Shown: positions 11,640 to 24,419 of the stretch, piece by piece
Numbering within the stretch: position 1 is the stretch's first letter
Layout: each line of letters begins with the position of its first letter
Assembly: GCA_028023455.1 (NCBI GenBank)
Contig: JAQFVV010012396.1
Span: forward strand, 24,697,330 to 24,761,329
Origin: Epiperipatus broadwayi
Lineage: Eukaryota; Onychophora; Udeonychophora; Euonychophora; Peripatidae
Direction of reading: 5' to 3'
DNA length: 64,000 nt
Program-made: the position numbers and the translations under genes
The notes under the pieces: generated by a model
The model's input: the letters and a program-made list of their open reading frames with translations, nothing else
Databases searched by the model: none
What the model was told of the DNA's origin: nothing

Positions 11640-13885
11640 TTTTTTCTTCTTATTCCCTTCTCCATGAAAAAAAAGTAGGAATTTGATGCAATGCACTGAG
11701 GCTTCTCCTTTTTCAAAGTCAGAAATCTTTCAGCCACATTGCCCAGAGAAACATGTCAGACACTTTACCTTCCCTTTCCATTCCCCACCCTAAGGTTTTA
11801 CCATATGTTTCTCTATTCTGTTCCATCAACATTTCCACAACATAAATTTTGTCAACTCTATGGCCTTTGTATCTAAATCCACCATACCTTTTCCTATACA
11901 CAACATTAAAAACAATAACCCACTTTCTATATAATCACTTTGTTTATATTTATTCTTCCACAACTTCATTACTTGTGCTCTTTCTGCTTATAGGCATCTA
12001 CATTCAATTAACAGATGCCTAATATTTTCTATACCTTCCTTACACAATTTGCAGACTAAATCATCCACATTTTTCCATTTATGTGTATATTCCCTTGTTG
12101 CTAAAGATCCTGTTCAAGCCTTAAACAATAAATAACTATCCTTGCTATTATCATAAATTAACTTACAACCAATATTCTGTTTACTTCTATATATATTTAA
12201 ACTCTTTACTCTCCATACTAATTCTCCATATCTCCAACTCCCTGCACTCTTTATTAATGCATGTATTCTTCTATTCTATTCCTTGCTACTAATTCTCCTA
12301 ACACAATCATCCAAACTTTTGCATATGTATACTGACATAAATTTTTTAACCAAATCTTCTGCATACCAAACTACCTTTCTCACACATTTTGTTGCCTGCC
12401 CTTTACTCATAAGCCAATTAAATACTATTTTGGCTATTCTCTTATTATCCTTAAACTGCAATCTACTGAACATTTTTATTTTGCTTTATGCATCTCTCAT
12501 ATAAAATCACTTATCCCATTTCTCCTTGAATTGCCCCCTTTGCCATCCACACATCAGCATCTAAAGTATGTCTTTCTACTTCTCTTTGTACTGCCACACA
12601 ATGCATCATTATCATATGTTAACCTTGCTATTGCTACTCCCTTCCATACAAATCTAGCTACATCATATTTATTATATAAAAACATTGGTAATTTGTTTAT
12701 CAGTCCCTTTCTTTTATTTGCTTCATTTTACATTCATCCAAGCAATTTTTTCTGATTATTTAAGATAATAGTTATACCTATTCATTACACATAACTTTAT
12801 ATCTTCCAATAAAAAATATTTGTCTTCTCTTTCCCCAGTATAAATCATATTTACTTTTGATTTGCATTTGCTAAATTTAATCCTCAACTCTCTACCACCC
12901 TTGCACATGTCTTCAGCTTAACTTCCATATATTCCCTTCTTTCTATCATCCACAAGTTAAAGACCTGATAATGTATATGCCATTACCATCTATTAATGGT
13001 ATTCTATCCCTCTTCCTAGTCTTTCTATTGCTCACTCCATTTCTCTCCAATACAAGAAAAACAAAATAGGTGACATAAGGCATTCTAAGCCTTAGTCCTA
13101 CCCCATTTTTAACTTTAAATGATTCTATATTCCTAATTGATACTAGAGTAATTATTTTCATACAATCTTATAATAAGATCCACTAAAGCTTCATCCTTTC
13201 CCAAATTTACTGAACTTATTTTTATTTACTCTATCATATGCCTTCTCTATATCTAGAAAAAAACATATATAACTGTCTATCTGTATTTCTACACATATCT
13301 ATAAGTTGTGTAACAATAAACAAAGTATCTCCTATACATCTATCTGACAAAAAAACGCCATGCATTTCTTCTACTATATTATTTTCTTCCATTTTTTTTG
13401 TGACCCTTCCAGCCACTATATATGCAAAAACTTTATATAACACTGATGTTACCACTATTGCTCTATAATTGCTTAACTTTCTATGAACCTTTCTCTTTTC
13501 TTTAAATAGTAGCTTTACTCTTGTATTACTCCAACTATCCAAAAAATCTATCTTTTGTACCATATTATTAAAACATGATAATAGGTATAATTTTGTCCTA
13601 TGTTCTAAATTCATTACAATCTCTGCCGCCCATCTATCTAAACCTCTTGCCTTTCCACTTTTCAATTTTCCCTGCCTCTTTCAGTTCATTTTCTGTAAAC
13701 ATAATATTTCTATTACTATATGCTGTTATATTTCATATCACTCCGTCCTTCATATCTAACATCTCTTCTATATCCATTACATACATATCGAAGATTGTTT
13801 CTAATTCATCTCTAGAGCTACACTCTATTCCCTCATCATCTAATAATACCATTTCTCTCTCCTTATATTCCTTATTTTAATGTAT
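11640..13885 (-). pseudogene. 5'-truncated, decayed non-LTR retrotransposon (LINE) ORF2
   Basis: On the minus strand, going from high to low coordinates: ENELKEAGK and, frameshifted, MKSGKARGLDRWAAEIV (13665), then KLSNYRAIVVTSVLYKVFA and GVFLSDRCIGDTLFIVTQL (the RT fingers and palm, 13234-13665). Next come GVGLRLRMPYVTYFVF near 13090 (the GxxQG-like block), a frameshifted LVDD catalytic box near 12960, LRIKFSKCKSKV near 12870, an open C-terminal piece at 12276-12473, and CKLCKEGIENIRHLLIEC near 12025-12055, which is the LINE C-x2-C...H...C motif. A final open piece is 11719-11901. Multiple shifts and stops make it non-functional. A T-run near 11640 may be the complement of its tail. The order matches CR1/Jockey/I-type LINEs, but I cannot assign a clade. 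Confidence 0.75.
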
Positions 13886-13889
13886 TTCC

Positions 13890-15165
13890 AACAGGGGTTA
13901 AAAAATATATCTGGACCATTTATAATGAATAATAGCTTACATAAAAACATACACCAGGTAAAATTGTTAACTTATGTTATGATTTCTATAGAAATATATA
14001 CCCAACTACGTTTGCAAATATAAAGGGAGTATCTAACATCTTAAATATTAGTTGACTTCCTAGAGGCTGATAGTTCAATTTATTATTATTATTTTATATT
14101 AATATTGATTTCTGGTTAAATGTAAGTAAATAATCATAATTATTTTAATTCTGCTTGGAATTTATCATTTGATTTCTATTATATACAATTGTGTTTTTAG
14201 TTTTAATAATTTATTAAAGTAAAAATAATTTGTCAAAACTTTAATTCCCTAATAAGGAATTTATATTTTTATAATTAATACTATTATAATTTATTTTCAA
14301 TATTATTATTTGTTTCTTGCAATAGAGTATATGTAATTAGAAGAAAAACTCTACTTAGAATTTTGTCAAATTAAAATGTTAGGGAAAATGCAACTGTTTC
14401 ATTTAATAGTCGGGAATGGCATTCTTTTGTTTTCGTTTTTCTTAGTTAAAATTATTCAAAAAAGTTTAGTATTTGACCCATCAATTATTATTAATGGGAT
14501 ATTCGTGGCGTAAAACTTTTGTAGCACAAGAATTGGCACATTTAGCAACGTTTATGAGCCATTTTTTTTAGGTGATGACTAAGTTTAAAAAAGTTTTCAA
14601 ATGGTTAAAAGTCAGTAAATCCAATTAGTGATTAGATTATTATTTAATCATTATTAATTAGAGAATAAAGATACAGATTAATTTCAGTTGATGAGATAAT
14701 TATTGCGTTGACTAAAAAACAAACAACACGATAGTAATATAATATATTTTCTTTATTCATGTTGGAGAAAATGTTTCATTCCTATGAAGACCGAGCAAAT
14801 TGTTTAGAAGCATATTTAAAACTTTAATACTTCGCCTTACACAGTTTTAAAAACTACAACGTTAATGATTGGTAAAACTAGAAAGAGAACATACTTTTTT
14901 CTTAGCGTGATAAATATAAAATCATGAATTTAATTCAAGAAAGAAGTTAAGAAAGAATCCATAAAGAAGAAGATGGTAATTTATTTGTTTAAATAAAATT
15001 CAAACGACTATAAATCAATCCCTTCCCTCTCCTATAAATTATGGATTAATAACACTCTTACATCAACAAACGATAAAAAGAATAGAGACAATACCCATAG
15101 TTTCCATTTTTTAACATTAAAAGCTTAGTTTGCCGTCATAGCTGAAAATAAGTGATAGAAATTAT
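13890..15165 (+). repeat. Left arm of the long inverted repeat
   Basis: Matches the reverse complement of 20257-21550 along nearly its whole length. It includes the less AT-rich segment around TTCGTGGCGTAAAACTTTTG near 14500 and the block ATTAACACTCTTACATCAAC near 15050. Confidence 0.8.
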
Positions 15166-16282
15166 AATTACCCCGATTAAAATAAGCTCATAATCATTTA
15201 GTTAAAAAAAAATAAAAATAATTCACATGAATATTTAAACGTTATAAGCATTAAAACAAAACAAAATATACAAATGTTATATTCCCTAAAGCAAGTAGAG
15301 TATTAAGCAATAAAATATTATAATCAAGTTATAGTTAGCGATCATCATCAGTAGTTGTTTGTCATTGCCTTACAACCATTTAACTAAACTTAAAATAACA
15401 AGGTTTTAAAGCATTGTCATAAAGTTTAATGAGTTTTGTATGTCATTAAGCTGCAATATTATATATGTAGATACATGCATTTTTATATTTTCATTTTGAC
15501 TATATATATAAAAAACAAACAATAATATATAATAATAAATATTATTATCATCATAATAATAGTAACAATAGTAGAAATAATAATTTTACAAATTTGCATT
15601 TAAAAAGTTTGATTTAAAAGTTTATTGATAGATTTATATAAATTGATTTTATGTGACAGTCTTAGGTAATTTATTTCTAAAGGATTATATCTAAAAGATG
15701 AAGAAAAGAGAGTTTAAGTATAGCTTTATCACATATCTCGAAATATATTTAATTTAATTGAAGATTTAAACACAAAAATTGTCTAAATAATCAATAATGA
15801 AAGAAGCAGAAAAGAGGGAAAAAAATCATAGTAAAAATTTTAAAATCCTTTTCATATTGAAAAAATTCTAGTGAACAATAGCCTAAAAGAAATAGCCCCC
15901 TGCAAAATAAAACTAATCAATAATAAAATAAAAAATCGTTATCCACAAATGTAGATATATAGCCGTTATCTATATTTATATAAATTTATTATAGTAAATT
16001 ATATTGTATATTAAAGGAGATATTATTGGACTTTGGAAAGTTAGAAGTTAAAAAAAAAAACAATACTAAAAAATAAACAATTGATTTGAAGAGGCACAAT
16101 GTCAGAAAAATTAAAAAGAGTTGAATTCTATATCTATATTAACGTAGAGTAACAGACTTAAAATTGTCGTTTTTGAAAGTTTAATAAGATTAATTAATCA
16201 ACTAACCTAAAAGAAAAGCAAGAATAATTAAATGTATGAATTTAAGTCAATAAACATCACATGATCACCATTTTTTATGTTT

Positions 16283-16503
16283 GCTTATAAATGTTATTAA
16301 AACAGGCAAAAACTCACTACAAGTATTGTCACAGAGCAAGCTAGAGTAATCAATGGATGCCAGAAGGCTTGTGCATAAAATCCCCATCTAATCTCGGGCA
16401 CTAGATGGGGATTTTACGCACAAGCCTTCTGGCATCCATTGATTACTCTTGCTTGCTTTGTGGCAATATGTATAGTGAATTTTTGCCTGTTTTAATGTAT
16501 AAA
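16283..16503. repeat. Near-perfect 220-bp palindrome (hairpin with 11-base loop)
   Basis: Arms about 16283-16390 and 16402-16503 are inverted copies; the inner 60 base pairs (CCCCATCTA outward through GGATGCCAGAAGGC and TAATCAATGG) have a single mismatch, and the outer part has a few more. The loop is ATCTCGGGCAC. Its base composition is GC-richer than its surroundings. It could be a small foldback/MITE element or a transcribed hairpin that feeds small-RNA pathways. Confidence 0.85.
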
Positions 16504-17479
16504 TTTACATACAATGGATGTATATGTTAAAAATTATTTAACTAAACAACATACAAGTTATAAAAGAAAAGTATAATATAGTCACATAATAATAATAATA
16601 TCAATTTTGAAAGCCAATTTGATCCATACATGATAAAATAATTCACTGATCATAATATTCTAATTACAATAAATATTTTCAGTAATAATCTATTTTTTGA
16701 TATATCTGTAAGCCTTATAAAAGTATAAAACTACAAACTTCGAAAACTGGATAAGTTATATTTTGCTTTAAAAAAGTATTTTTATTTGTTTTAATTTTCT
16801 GAAAAAGCAATCAAATTTCATAAGAATTGATAATTAATATTATAATTTAGTATTTAAGGTTATTTATAAATAATTAAAAATCAACCTTGTTTGAATTGTT
16901 TACCATGACAATCCAGTACTCTTATAGGGACTATTTTTTGATAGCAGTTCTCTTTAAATTATGAGTATTCCCTTAATAACAAATTATTCTCAAATAACTT
17001 CACAGATTCTCGTTTGATGTTATATTAACTGAAGTGAAATGAATTTAACTGGAAAGATTAGCACTATAAACAGTTCATCATTGTGGATCTATGAAATTAA
17101 ACATATTTCACTTAGGCTTTGTTTTGACTAGCAATCATAAATATTTCATGGTATCCATATTTATCCATATTCTTTAATTTTTAGAATAAACTGACATTTT
17201 TAGAACTATGTAAATCTAAGAAATATTATTAAACTTTTTTTTTTCTCTAATCATATAAAATAGTGCAGGACATAAAATTTGATTAAAAAATCTATTTGAA
17301 GAATATAGAGATTGTTTTTTTTTTTTGATAATAATATTATGATTAGTTACTTAATTAAAAGAAAATATTTGGTATTTTCTGATTGGCAGAATAATGAAAG
17401 TGACTCTTCATTAAAATATAGAGACCAAAAGATAGAAGTTCATTGACTGGCAAGAAAACATAAAAAGGAATAACAAATT

Positions 17480-19420
17480 AAAACTGTAAAGAAGATATAA
17501 ACATTTGTAGTTATATGAATTGTTGATGCACTGAAAGCAGTATATGATTCTGAGGAGTGGTATGACAATTCTATTAAATCATGCAATAACACACTGTTAT
17601 ATGATGCCAATAATAGTTTGGACAGATAAAAAGAATATTTTGGCCATCTTTTCAATAATTATATGAAAATTGAGTTGACAACTTGTATTGATATATCCAT
17701 TGACAACTTGTATTGATATATCCATTTTATAATCCCTACTAGATTTGGATAAAAATATCCAGTTTAATGATATTAAATTAGCTACTTATAATCTTAAAAG
17801 TGGAAAGGTTGTTAGTTCTGATGAAATATTTGGAGAAGTTTTAAATATATGTTGGTGTTATATTAACTTCAAAAATATTGGAATTTTTAAGCAATATATG
17901 GATACTTGAAGTTCTGCTGTCTGATCATAAAGATGTTTCTGTTGTTTCATTTTTGTAAAAAAGAAATAAACAATATTACATTAACTATCATGGAATATTT
18001 TTATTATCCACTATAGTTAGTGTATTTTCAAGGATTTTTATAAATAGTTCACTTCCAGTGATTGATGAATAACACATTACCAGAGACTTGATGTGGTTTA
18101 AGAGAATGAAGACATATTTTGTGTATTTATATGTATTACTGTTGTTGCCAGACAAATGCAAATGGTTTATATATATTGCTTTTAAAATTTGATTGTGACT
18201 TTTGATTTAGATAACAAATAGGTTTATGTCATTGCTTGTAATTAATTAGTTGTCCATCAAATTTTTTTCAATAAATACCATTTTTACATAAGGTAATAAA
18301 ATAAAGTGTCATTATTATGATGGAAAATTTAAGATATTAGAAATAAAAACTAGTGTTAAACAAGGATATGTATTTTTTAATATTATTTTTATTTTTATGA
18401 CAATTGTCTTTGAAACTGTTTATAGGCAGATTAATGAAATAAAAATTGAAGATATGATATGAGACTGATGGTGAAATTTTAAATTTACAATTAAAGGGGC
18501 AAAAAAACATCTTCGTAGAAGCTTGGTTTAAAGAATGATTGTATTTGCACTATTTTTGCCAGCTGAAAAGTTTATTTACAAAAAAGTTTTGAATGCAATA
18601 TTTAAAGCCCTTGGTTTAATAATTAATGTTCAAAAATCTCTTTTTTTTTGTAAATTGATGATGGAAGAAAAATCATCATCAGCTTTTAGCTTGGATAATT
18701 ATCAATTTGAGAATGTCAACCAATGTAAATACTTTGAAAATTTTATATATAGTTAGGTGGATATAAATGTTGAGGTACAGCACAAACTCCATGTGCTGCT
18801 GCTGTTTTTAACAAGTTAACTTTTGAGATTTGTTAATAGAGAGGCCACTACTGTAAAATCACTCTTTTGTTTTATTGGACACATAAAATGAATGAACCAT
18901 TCAAGGCATTCTAAAAGGCTTTTTGATTTTTGTGAGAGAGGTGCACTTCTATGTTATAAAGATTATTTCTTAAATCTGCTAAAAAATTTAAAATTGATTG
19001 TTTTCATTGGGTAGGTATGCTAAAGAAAAAAAAATATTGAAGAGTTATAATCAAATATTCTGAAAAAAAAAAGGGTTTTAGGAGAAAAAAACACATTCTT
19101 TTGCTAAAGCAATTATAAGACTACATAAGAAAATATTAAACAAACACAGAAATGGAACAACAAATTTTAATGGTGATATTTGTGTTTTGCAGTGTGGTTT
19201 ATATAGTCATTGAAAAACTCATTTCAAGAGCATTATTTTCTTGATCTTGGATTAGCCATACTTATTGGATGCTACATATGTAAATGTAATGAGTCATGTG
19301 AAAGAGAAAAGCTAGAGATCTGAAAAGATGGATTGAACATGAAGAACCCTTCATCCTGCAGTATTGATAATGACTGAAAATGATGATGAAGAATCATATG
19401 GTACATGGTAGCTAGGCAAG
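17480..19420 (+). pseudogene. Decayed non-LTR retrotransposon ORF2 (RT region), copy 1
   Basis: Read through many stops and shifts on the plus strand, this gives the successive landmarks of an APE-type LINE reverse transcriptase. In order: DALKAVYDSEEWYDNSIKS and KEYFGHLFNNY (17520-17650), LKSGKVVSSDEIFGEV near 17800, NYHGIFLLSTIVSVFSRIF near 17990, LPETxCGLRE near 18085, the ARQMQ-like stretch near 18150, KTSVKQGYVFFNIIFIFM near 18350 (the GVxQG box), VFALFLPAEK then KALGLIINVQKS (18535-18640, the catalytic box and the following motif), FIGHIK near 18875 and a KDYFLNLLKNLKL tail near 18970. It is far too damaged to act. A 25-base tandem repeat sits at 17675-17724. It lies inside the long inverted repeat and probably inserted there. 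Confidence 0.7.
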
Positions 19421-20256
19421 GCAAAATAGTTGTTTACCTTTATTAGCAATATAATGTATCTTAAGTAAGATCCATGCAAGAATCTATACATAAATATTTT
19501 TAATCAAAAGTATAATATTTTCAGATCCTAATTGACAGAGAGGTTTTTGTTGTCAACAAATAATAATATTTTTATTCAAATGTATCATATTATAATATTG
19601 TTATGTTAGACAATTATACATGTGATAAAAGCATGGAATAAAGGTATAACAAAACTGGACAAAATTTTTATTAAAAAAATATGTATTTTAAAATTTAATT
19701 AGACATTTATATAATCAAAACAAGAACGTTATTCAGTTAAAGTGATGTATGTGTTACCATAAAGTGAATGAAATAAAAGTTTTTTTTTTTTTAAAAAAAG
19801 TTAATATATTTAATCTTCAAAGATAAACAATTGAATTTAATTAAAATTACACATACAGTGTTTTCTAAAATGACTAATGGCTTTGAAGATTGGCCTCACA
19901 TTGAATGAAATCATTAAAAAAATTGTATAATCTTTATTACTGCAGCTATAGGAATTGCAGAAGTATATCAACAATTCATATAGAGATATGAAGTGTGTAA
20001 ATAATTGAAAATGAATAATTTGAAAAAATTGAATGAGTAAAAGTGTATAAAATGATGAAGAAAAAATAATATAAAAAATAAAATCATAAAATTGCGAAAA
20101 TTTTTTTACAATAATATAAAATTCTCAAAATTCTAATTTCAAATTTTGGAATAGTGAAGAAGGTTATTTAAACAATACATATAAACAATGCAGTATTAGT
20201 GAAATCAAGGATGGTATGATGAAATATATACAATAACTCAATAAAAAAACTATATA

Positions 20257-21550
20257 ATCATTTCTATCATTTATTTTCAGCTATGACGGCAAACTAAGCT
20301 TATAATGTTAAAAAATGGAAAATATTGGTATTGTCTCTATTCTTTTTATCGTTTGTTGATGTAAGAGTGTTATTAATCCATAATTTATAGGAGAAGAGGG
20401 AAGGGATTGATTTATAGTCGTTTGATTTTTATTTAAACAAATAAATTACCATATTCTTCTTTAATCAATTTGTCATTGCGTCTTATGGATTCTTTCTTAA
20501 CTTCTTTCTTGAATTAAATTCATGATTTTATATTTATCACGCTAAGGAAAAAGTATGTTCTCTTTCTAGTTTTACCAATCATTAACGTTGTAGTTTTTAA
20601 AACTGTGTAAGACGAAGTATTAAAGTTTTAAATATGCTTCTAAACAATTTGCTCGGTCTTCATAGGAATGAAACATTTTCACCAACATGAATAAAGAAAA
20701 TATATTATATTACTATCGTGTTGTTTGTTTTATAGTCAACGCAATAATTATCTCATCAACTGAAATTAATCTGTATCTTTATTCTCTAATTAATAATGAT
20801 TAAATAATAATCTAATCACTAATTGGATTTACTGACTTTTAACCATTTGAAAACTTTTTTAAACTTAGTCATCACCTAAAAAAAAAAGGCTCATAAACGT
20901 TGCTAAATGTGTCAATTCTTGTGCTACAAAAGTTTTACGCAACGAATAGCCCATTAATAATAATTGATGGGTCAAATACTAAACTTTTTTGAATAATTTT
21001 AACTAAGAAAAACGAAAACAAAAGGATGCCATTCTCGACTATTAAATGAAACAGTTGCATTTTCCCTAACATTTTAATTTGACAAAATTCTAAGTAGAGT
21101 CTTTCTTCTAATTACATATACTCTATTCAAGAAACAAATAATAATATTGAAAATAAATTACAATTGTATTACAGTTATAAAAATATAAATTCCTTATTAG
21201 GGAATTAAAGTTTTGACAAATTATTTTTACTTTAATAAATTATTAAAACTAAAAACACAATTGTATATAATAGAAATCAAATGATAAATTCCAAGCAGAG
21301 TTAAAATAATTATGAGTATTTATTTATATTTCACCAGAAATCATTATTAATATAAAATAATAATAATAAATTGAACTATCAGCCTCTAGGAAGTCAACTA
21401 ATATTTAAGATGTTAGATACTCCCCTTTGTATTTGCAAACATAATTGGGTATATATTTGTATAGAAGTCATATTATAAGTAAACAATTTTACCTGTCTTA
21501 TGTTTTTATGTAAGCTATTATTCATTATAAATGATCCCAGTATATTTTTT
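20257..21550 (-). repeat. Right arm of the long inverted repeat
   Basis: Inverted counterpart of 13890-15165. It starts at the TCATTTATTTTCAGCTATGA inner edge and ends near ATATTTTTTAATCCATGTG. Mismatches are scattered, and small indels such as the extra TTCTTTAATCAATTTGTC near 20458 show age. Confidence 0.8.
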
Positions 21551-24419
21551 AATCCATGTGGGAATTACCAATTTTTAAAATGCATAGAGAAATATTGTTA
21601 AAAATATAAATAGGTAACTAAAAATCTGGTTAGGAATTAGAAAAAAAAAAACAATAGAAATAAATATTTAAAGTACTTGATTCCACAGCCAGCATAATAT
21701 ATGATAAAACAAATTATTCTTGGGATAGAGATTGCTTTCAGTATATGGAAAATATGAGGAAGCTATTCTTGTTTTTATAATTGTAAATATATGCCATTGT
21801 TATCATAAACAACAAACGAATATAGTCATTCTATTTTTTTTAAAAATCAAATAATACAAAAATAAAGCAAAATTGAATTTTGTAATGACTATATAAACCA
21901 ATCTGCAAATATAAATGTATATGGCCACATATATCACATGTTCATTTATTAGTATGTTTTAGACATAATATAATATTGACTTTAACTCTCTACTGTATTT
22001 TATTTTCTGATACTGTTACATAATGAAAGCAATCAATATTGCACTTTTTAAAATAAGTTTGAATTAATCATCTGTAAACAATAAATGGGTGCTACTGCTC
22101 CAGCAAAAACTATGCTCTAATTTGTAACAAATTATCTCCAAGGCTTCTTTATATGAAGAACCCACTCCAGATGCTATACCATTATATCCAGAAATCCAAA
22201 ATATATATTGATTTATGATTTTTCCATTACATTTGTAGAATCTTATGTAGCATTTTGAAATAATTTTTACCAATAATTTGTTATATTGATAAGAGTCTGT
22301 ATCTCTTTTTCTGAAAAAAATATTATCCCTAAATAATTTTGCTGGAACCACAGACTGTAGAATTTATTTTTTATACCTATAAAGATATTGAGAAATTGCA
22401 ACTAAATTTTATTCTCAAGCTGATAGTAAATTAAGATGAAAGATTTTGTTGCTATATATTTCCATTACTAGATGTTAATACATTTGAATTTTTTTCATCA
22501 TTAATTACTAAATCAAAATTTTTATAGGTTGCTATAAAATCATTATAAGTATTTTGGAGAACAATTATTACAATGGCAAAAATAACACAGTCATTTGTAT
22601 ATCATAAATCTAAAAATCAAGATATTTTTACAATCAGTTTACTATATCACTAAATGCACAAAATTTAAAAAAATGAGTCTATTACATACATAGTAGTTTT
22701 CATTTACATCAGTTGATGTTATTATAAATAGAAACAAAATAAGCTAACTTAGTAAGGAAAAACGTGGTTTATCATTATATATACTGGAATTTATAAGCTA
22801 TTCTTCTGATAATACATATATCTGTCATATACTGCATTAGAGACATTTTTATTTAATAAATAGTTGTATAACAAATTAACTTTAAATGTATATCATAAAT
22901 TTAGAAATATACACATCCTCCATTGTATATAAGTATTTTATAAGTCTTTATTTAATAATGGCATGTGAGCGGTTATGGTCTGCTTCAACTATAAAATGCT
23001 AATTTAGTCTCAGCACATTTTAAAAGGTCATTTATCTTCTCAGATTACTTCCTTCATATGATTGAAGTATATATCATAAAGTAAAAGTTTTAAGTATATT
23101 TATATTTGTAATAATAATATTATAATAAATATATAATATTTTCTTTTACATTTTTAATTTTATTAATATCAATATGTTTATTTTACTAGTGGGCCCAGAT
23201 CCAATTGCATCACATGAGTAATGATAATAAGCTACTAAATTGGCTTATCCAGTAACTACATAATAAATAAATGTAAACATTTATCTTGCAACTTTTTTTT
23301 AAAATCTGGATTTATATTTTTTAAATTAAAAATGAATGTTTAAAATAAGTAATTAGGCTATTGCAATGAGTAGAACAATACAACGAATGTTACTAGTTAC
23401 TAGTTAATATTGAATTCATAATATAATCTATTGAAAATAAGAAAAATAAATTACAATCTTTTTATTAGCCATCCTATTTCAGAATAATTCTACTTTTCCT
23501 GTTTAAATATATATATATATCTGTCATAAATTTCATATATTTAAATAGACAAAATATATTTTTTTAAATTTAACTTCGTTCTGTTAAATGCTTTTTTACC
23601 TGCTTCTTTTGAGCATTAATCTATAAGAGAAATTTTAATCATTTTTTGCACATGATTAAGCCACAAACTGTATTAAAATTTTTTCCTTATGTGCAATAAC
23701 AAATCAGATTTCCGGATGCAACTTGAATAGTACTCTTTAAGATGAAAGTAAAGATTGCATAGCCGAGAGGTATCGCAGCCGCCATGCAAGCAAGTAGTTG
23801 GTTGCAGACGGTTGTGGGTTCGCGTCCCTGCCGATGCTATGACATATGAAAAAAAATAAATAAATAAATAAATAAATTTCTCTTCATTATTTATAAACAT
23901 CTACTGTAAATTAATCACTAAAATTGACAATTTGCATGAAAATCTCGTAAATGGTGTCATATGAATAAATGTAAAATTATTCTTCAGTATATTAAAAAGG
24001 AGAATACTTATAGATATTTTAACAATAATTCTATTATTAATAAAATGATTAAAATAAGCATATAACATTTCCTGTTAGACATAATAGCAAACTGGATATA
24101 AAACAAAAGAAGCAAAATAAAGATTTAAAGTCAAAACTTCAATAATTGTCCCGAATGCTTAAAAGTAATTGGTGGATTAAAATTGCAAAAGATACTCACT
24201 AATTAGGATCACTTTAAATTCTTTTATGCAATAAAAATAACATAATTCTAGAAATGACATAAATATCCATTTTTAATATAATAATCTTAATATTCTATAC
24301 CGATATAGAGAGCATTTTCAAAACCTTTTAAGAAATGAAATCAAAATTAAAATGACAGTTTTTAATAATCTATTTATTCTACATATGCATTTTGATTTGA
24401 ACAAAGATAAACGATTTTT
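21551..24419. other. AT-rich non-coding region containing one SINE
   Basis: Apart from the SINE at 23750-23880, nothing is recognised. A 95-codon minus-strand open frame (22064-22351) has no motif I know and no upstream or downstream gene context; it may be chance or an eroded repeat. Confidence 0.5.
23750..23880 (+). mobile_element. tRNA-derived SINE with (AAAT)n tail
   Basis: TAGCCGAGAGGTATCG resembles a Pol III A box and GGTTCGCGTCC a B box, about 50 bases apart as in a tRNA with a long variable arm. The 3' end GCCGATGCTATGACATATG leads into an A-run and then (AAAT)n. The 3' end resembles that of the SINE at 27175-27265 (GGCCGATACTTTGGCAGATGG), so the two look like one family. Confidence 0.7.

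Larger units (their letters stand above)
13890..21550. mobile_element. Element or duplication bounded by about 1.27-kb inverted repeats
   Basis: The left arm (13890-15165) reappears inverted at 20257-21550. Outer ends share TTAAAAAATATA followed by ATTTATAATGAATAATAGC; inner ends share AAGCTTAGTTTGCCGTCATAG (written here as the shared core, with a one-base difference nearby). The arms differ by scattered substitutions and small indels. The 5.1 kb between them holds no recognisable transposase; it carries a hairpin repeat (16283-16503) and a decayed LINE (17480-19420), which may be later insertions. Possible readings are a long-TIR DNA transposon whose gene is lost, a foldback element, or a local inverted duplication. 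No clear target-site duplication was found. Confidence 0.6.

Noticed and set aside
13883-21560. hAT-like end CAGGGGTT and an 8-base duplication for the long inverted-repeat element
   Set aside because: The right end does not match CAGGGG, and the flanking 8-mers are related as inverted rather than direct repeats.
22064-22351. 95-codon minus-strand frame
   Set aside because: No recognised motif or context; left as chance or an eroded repeat.
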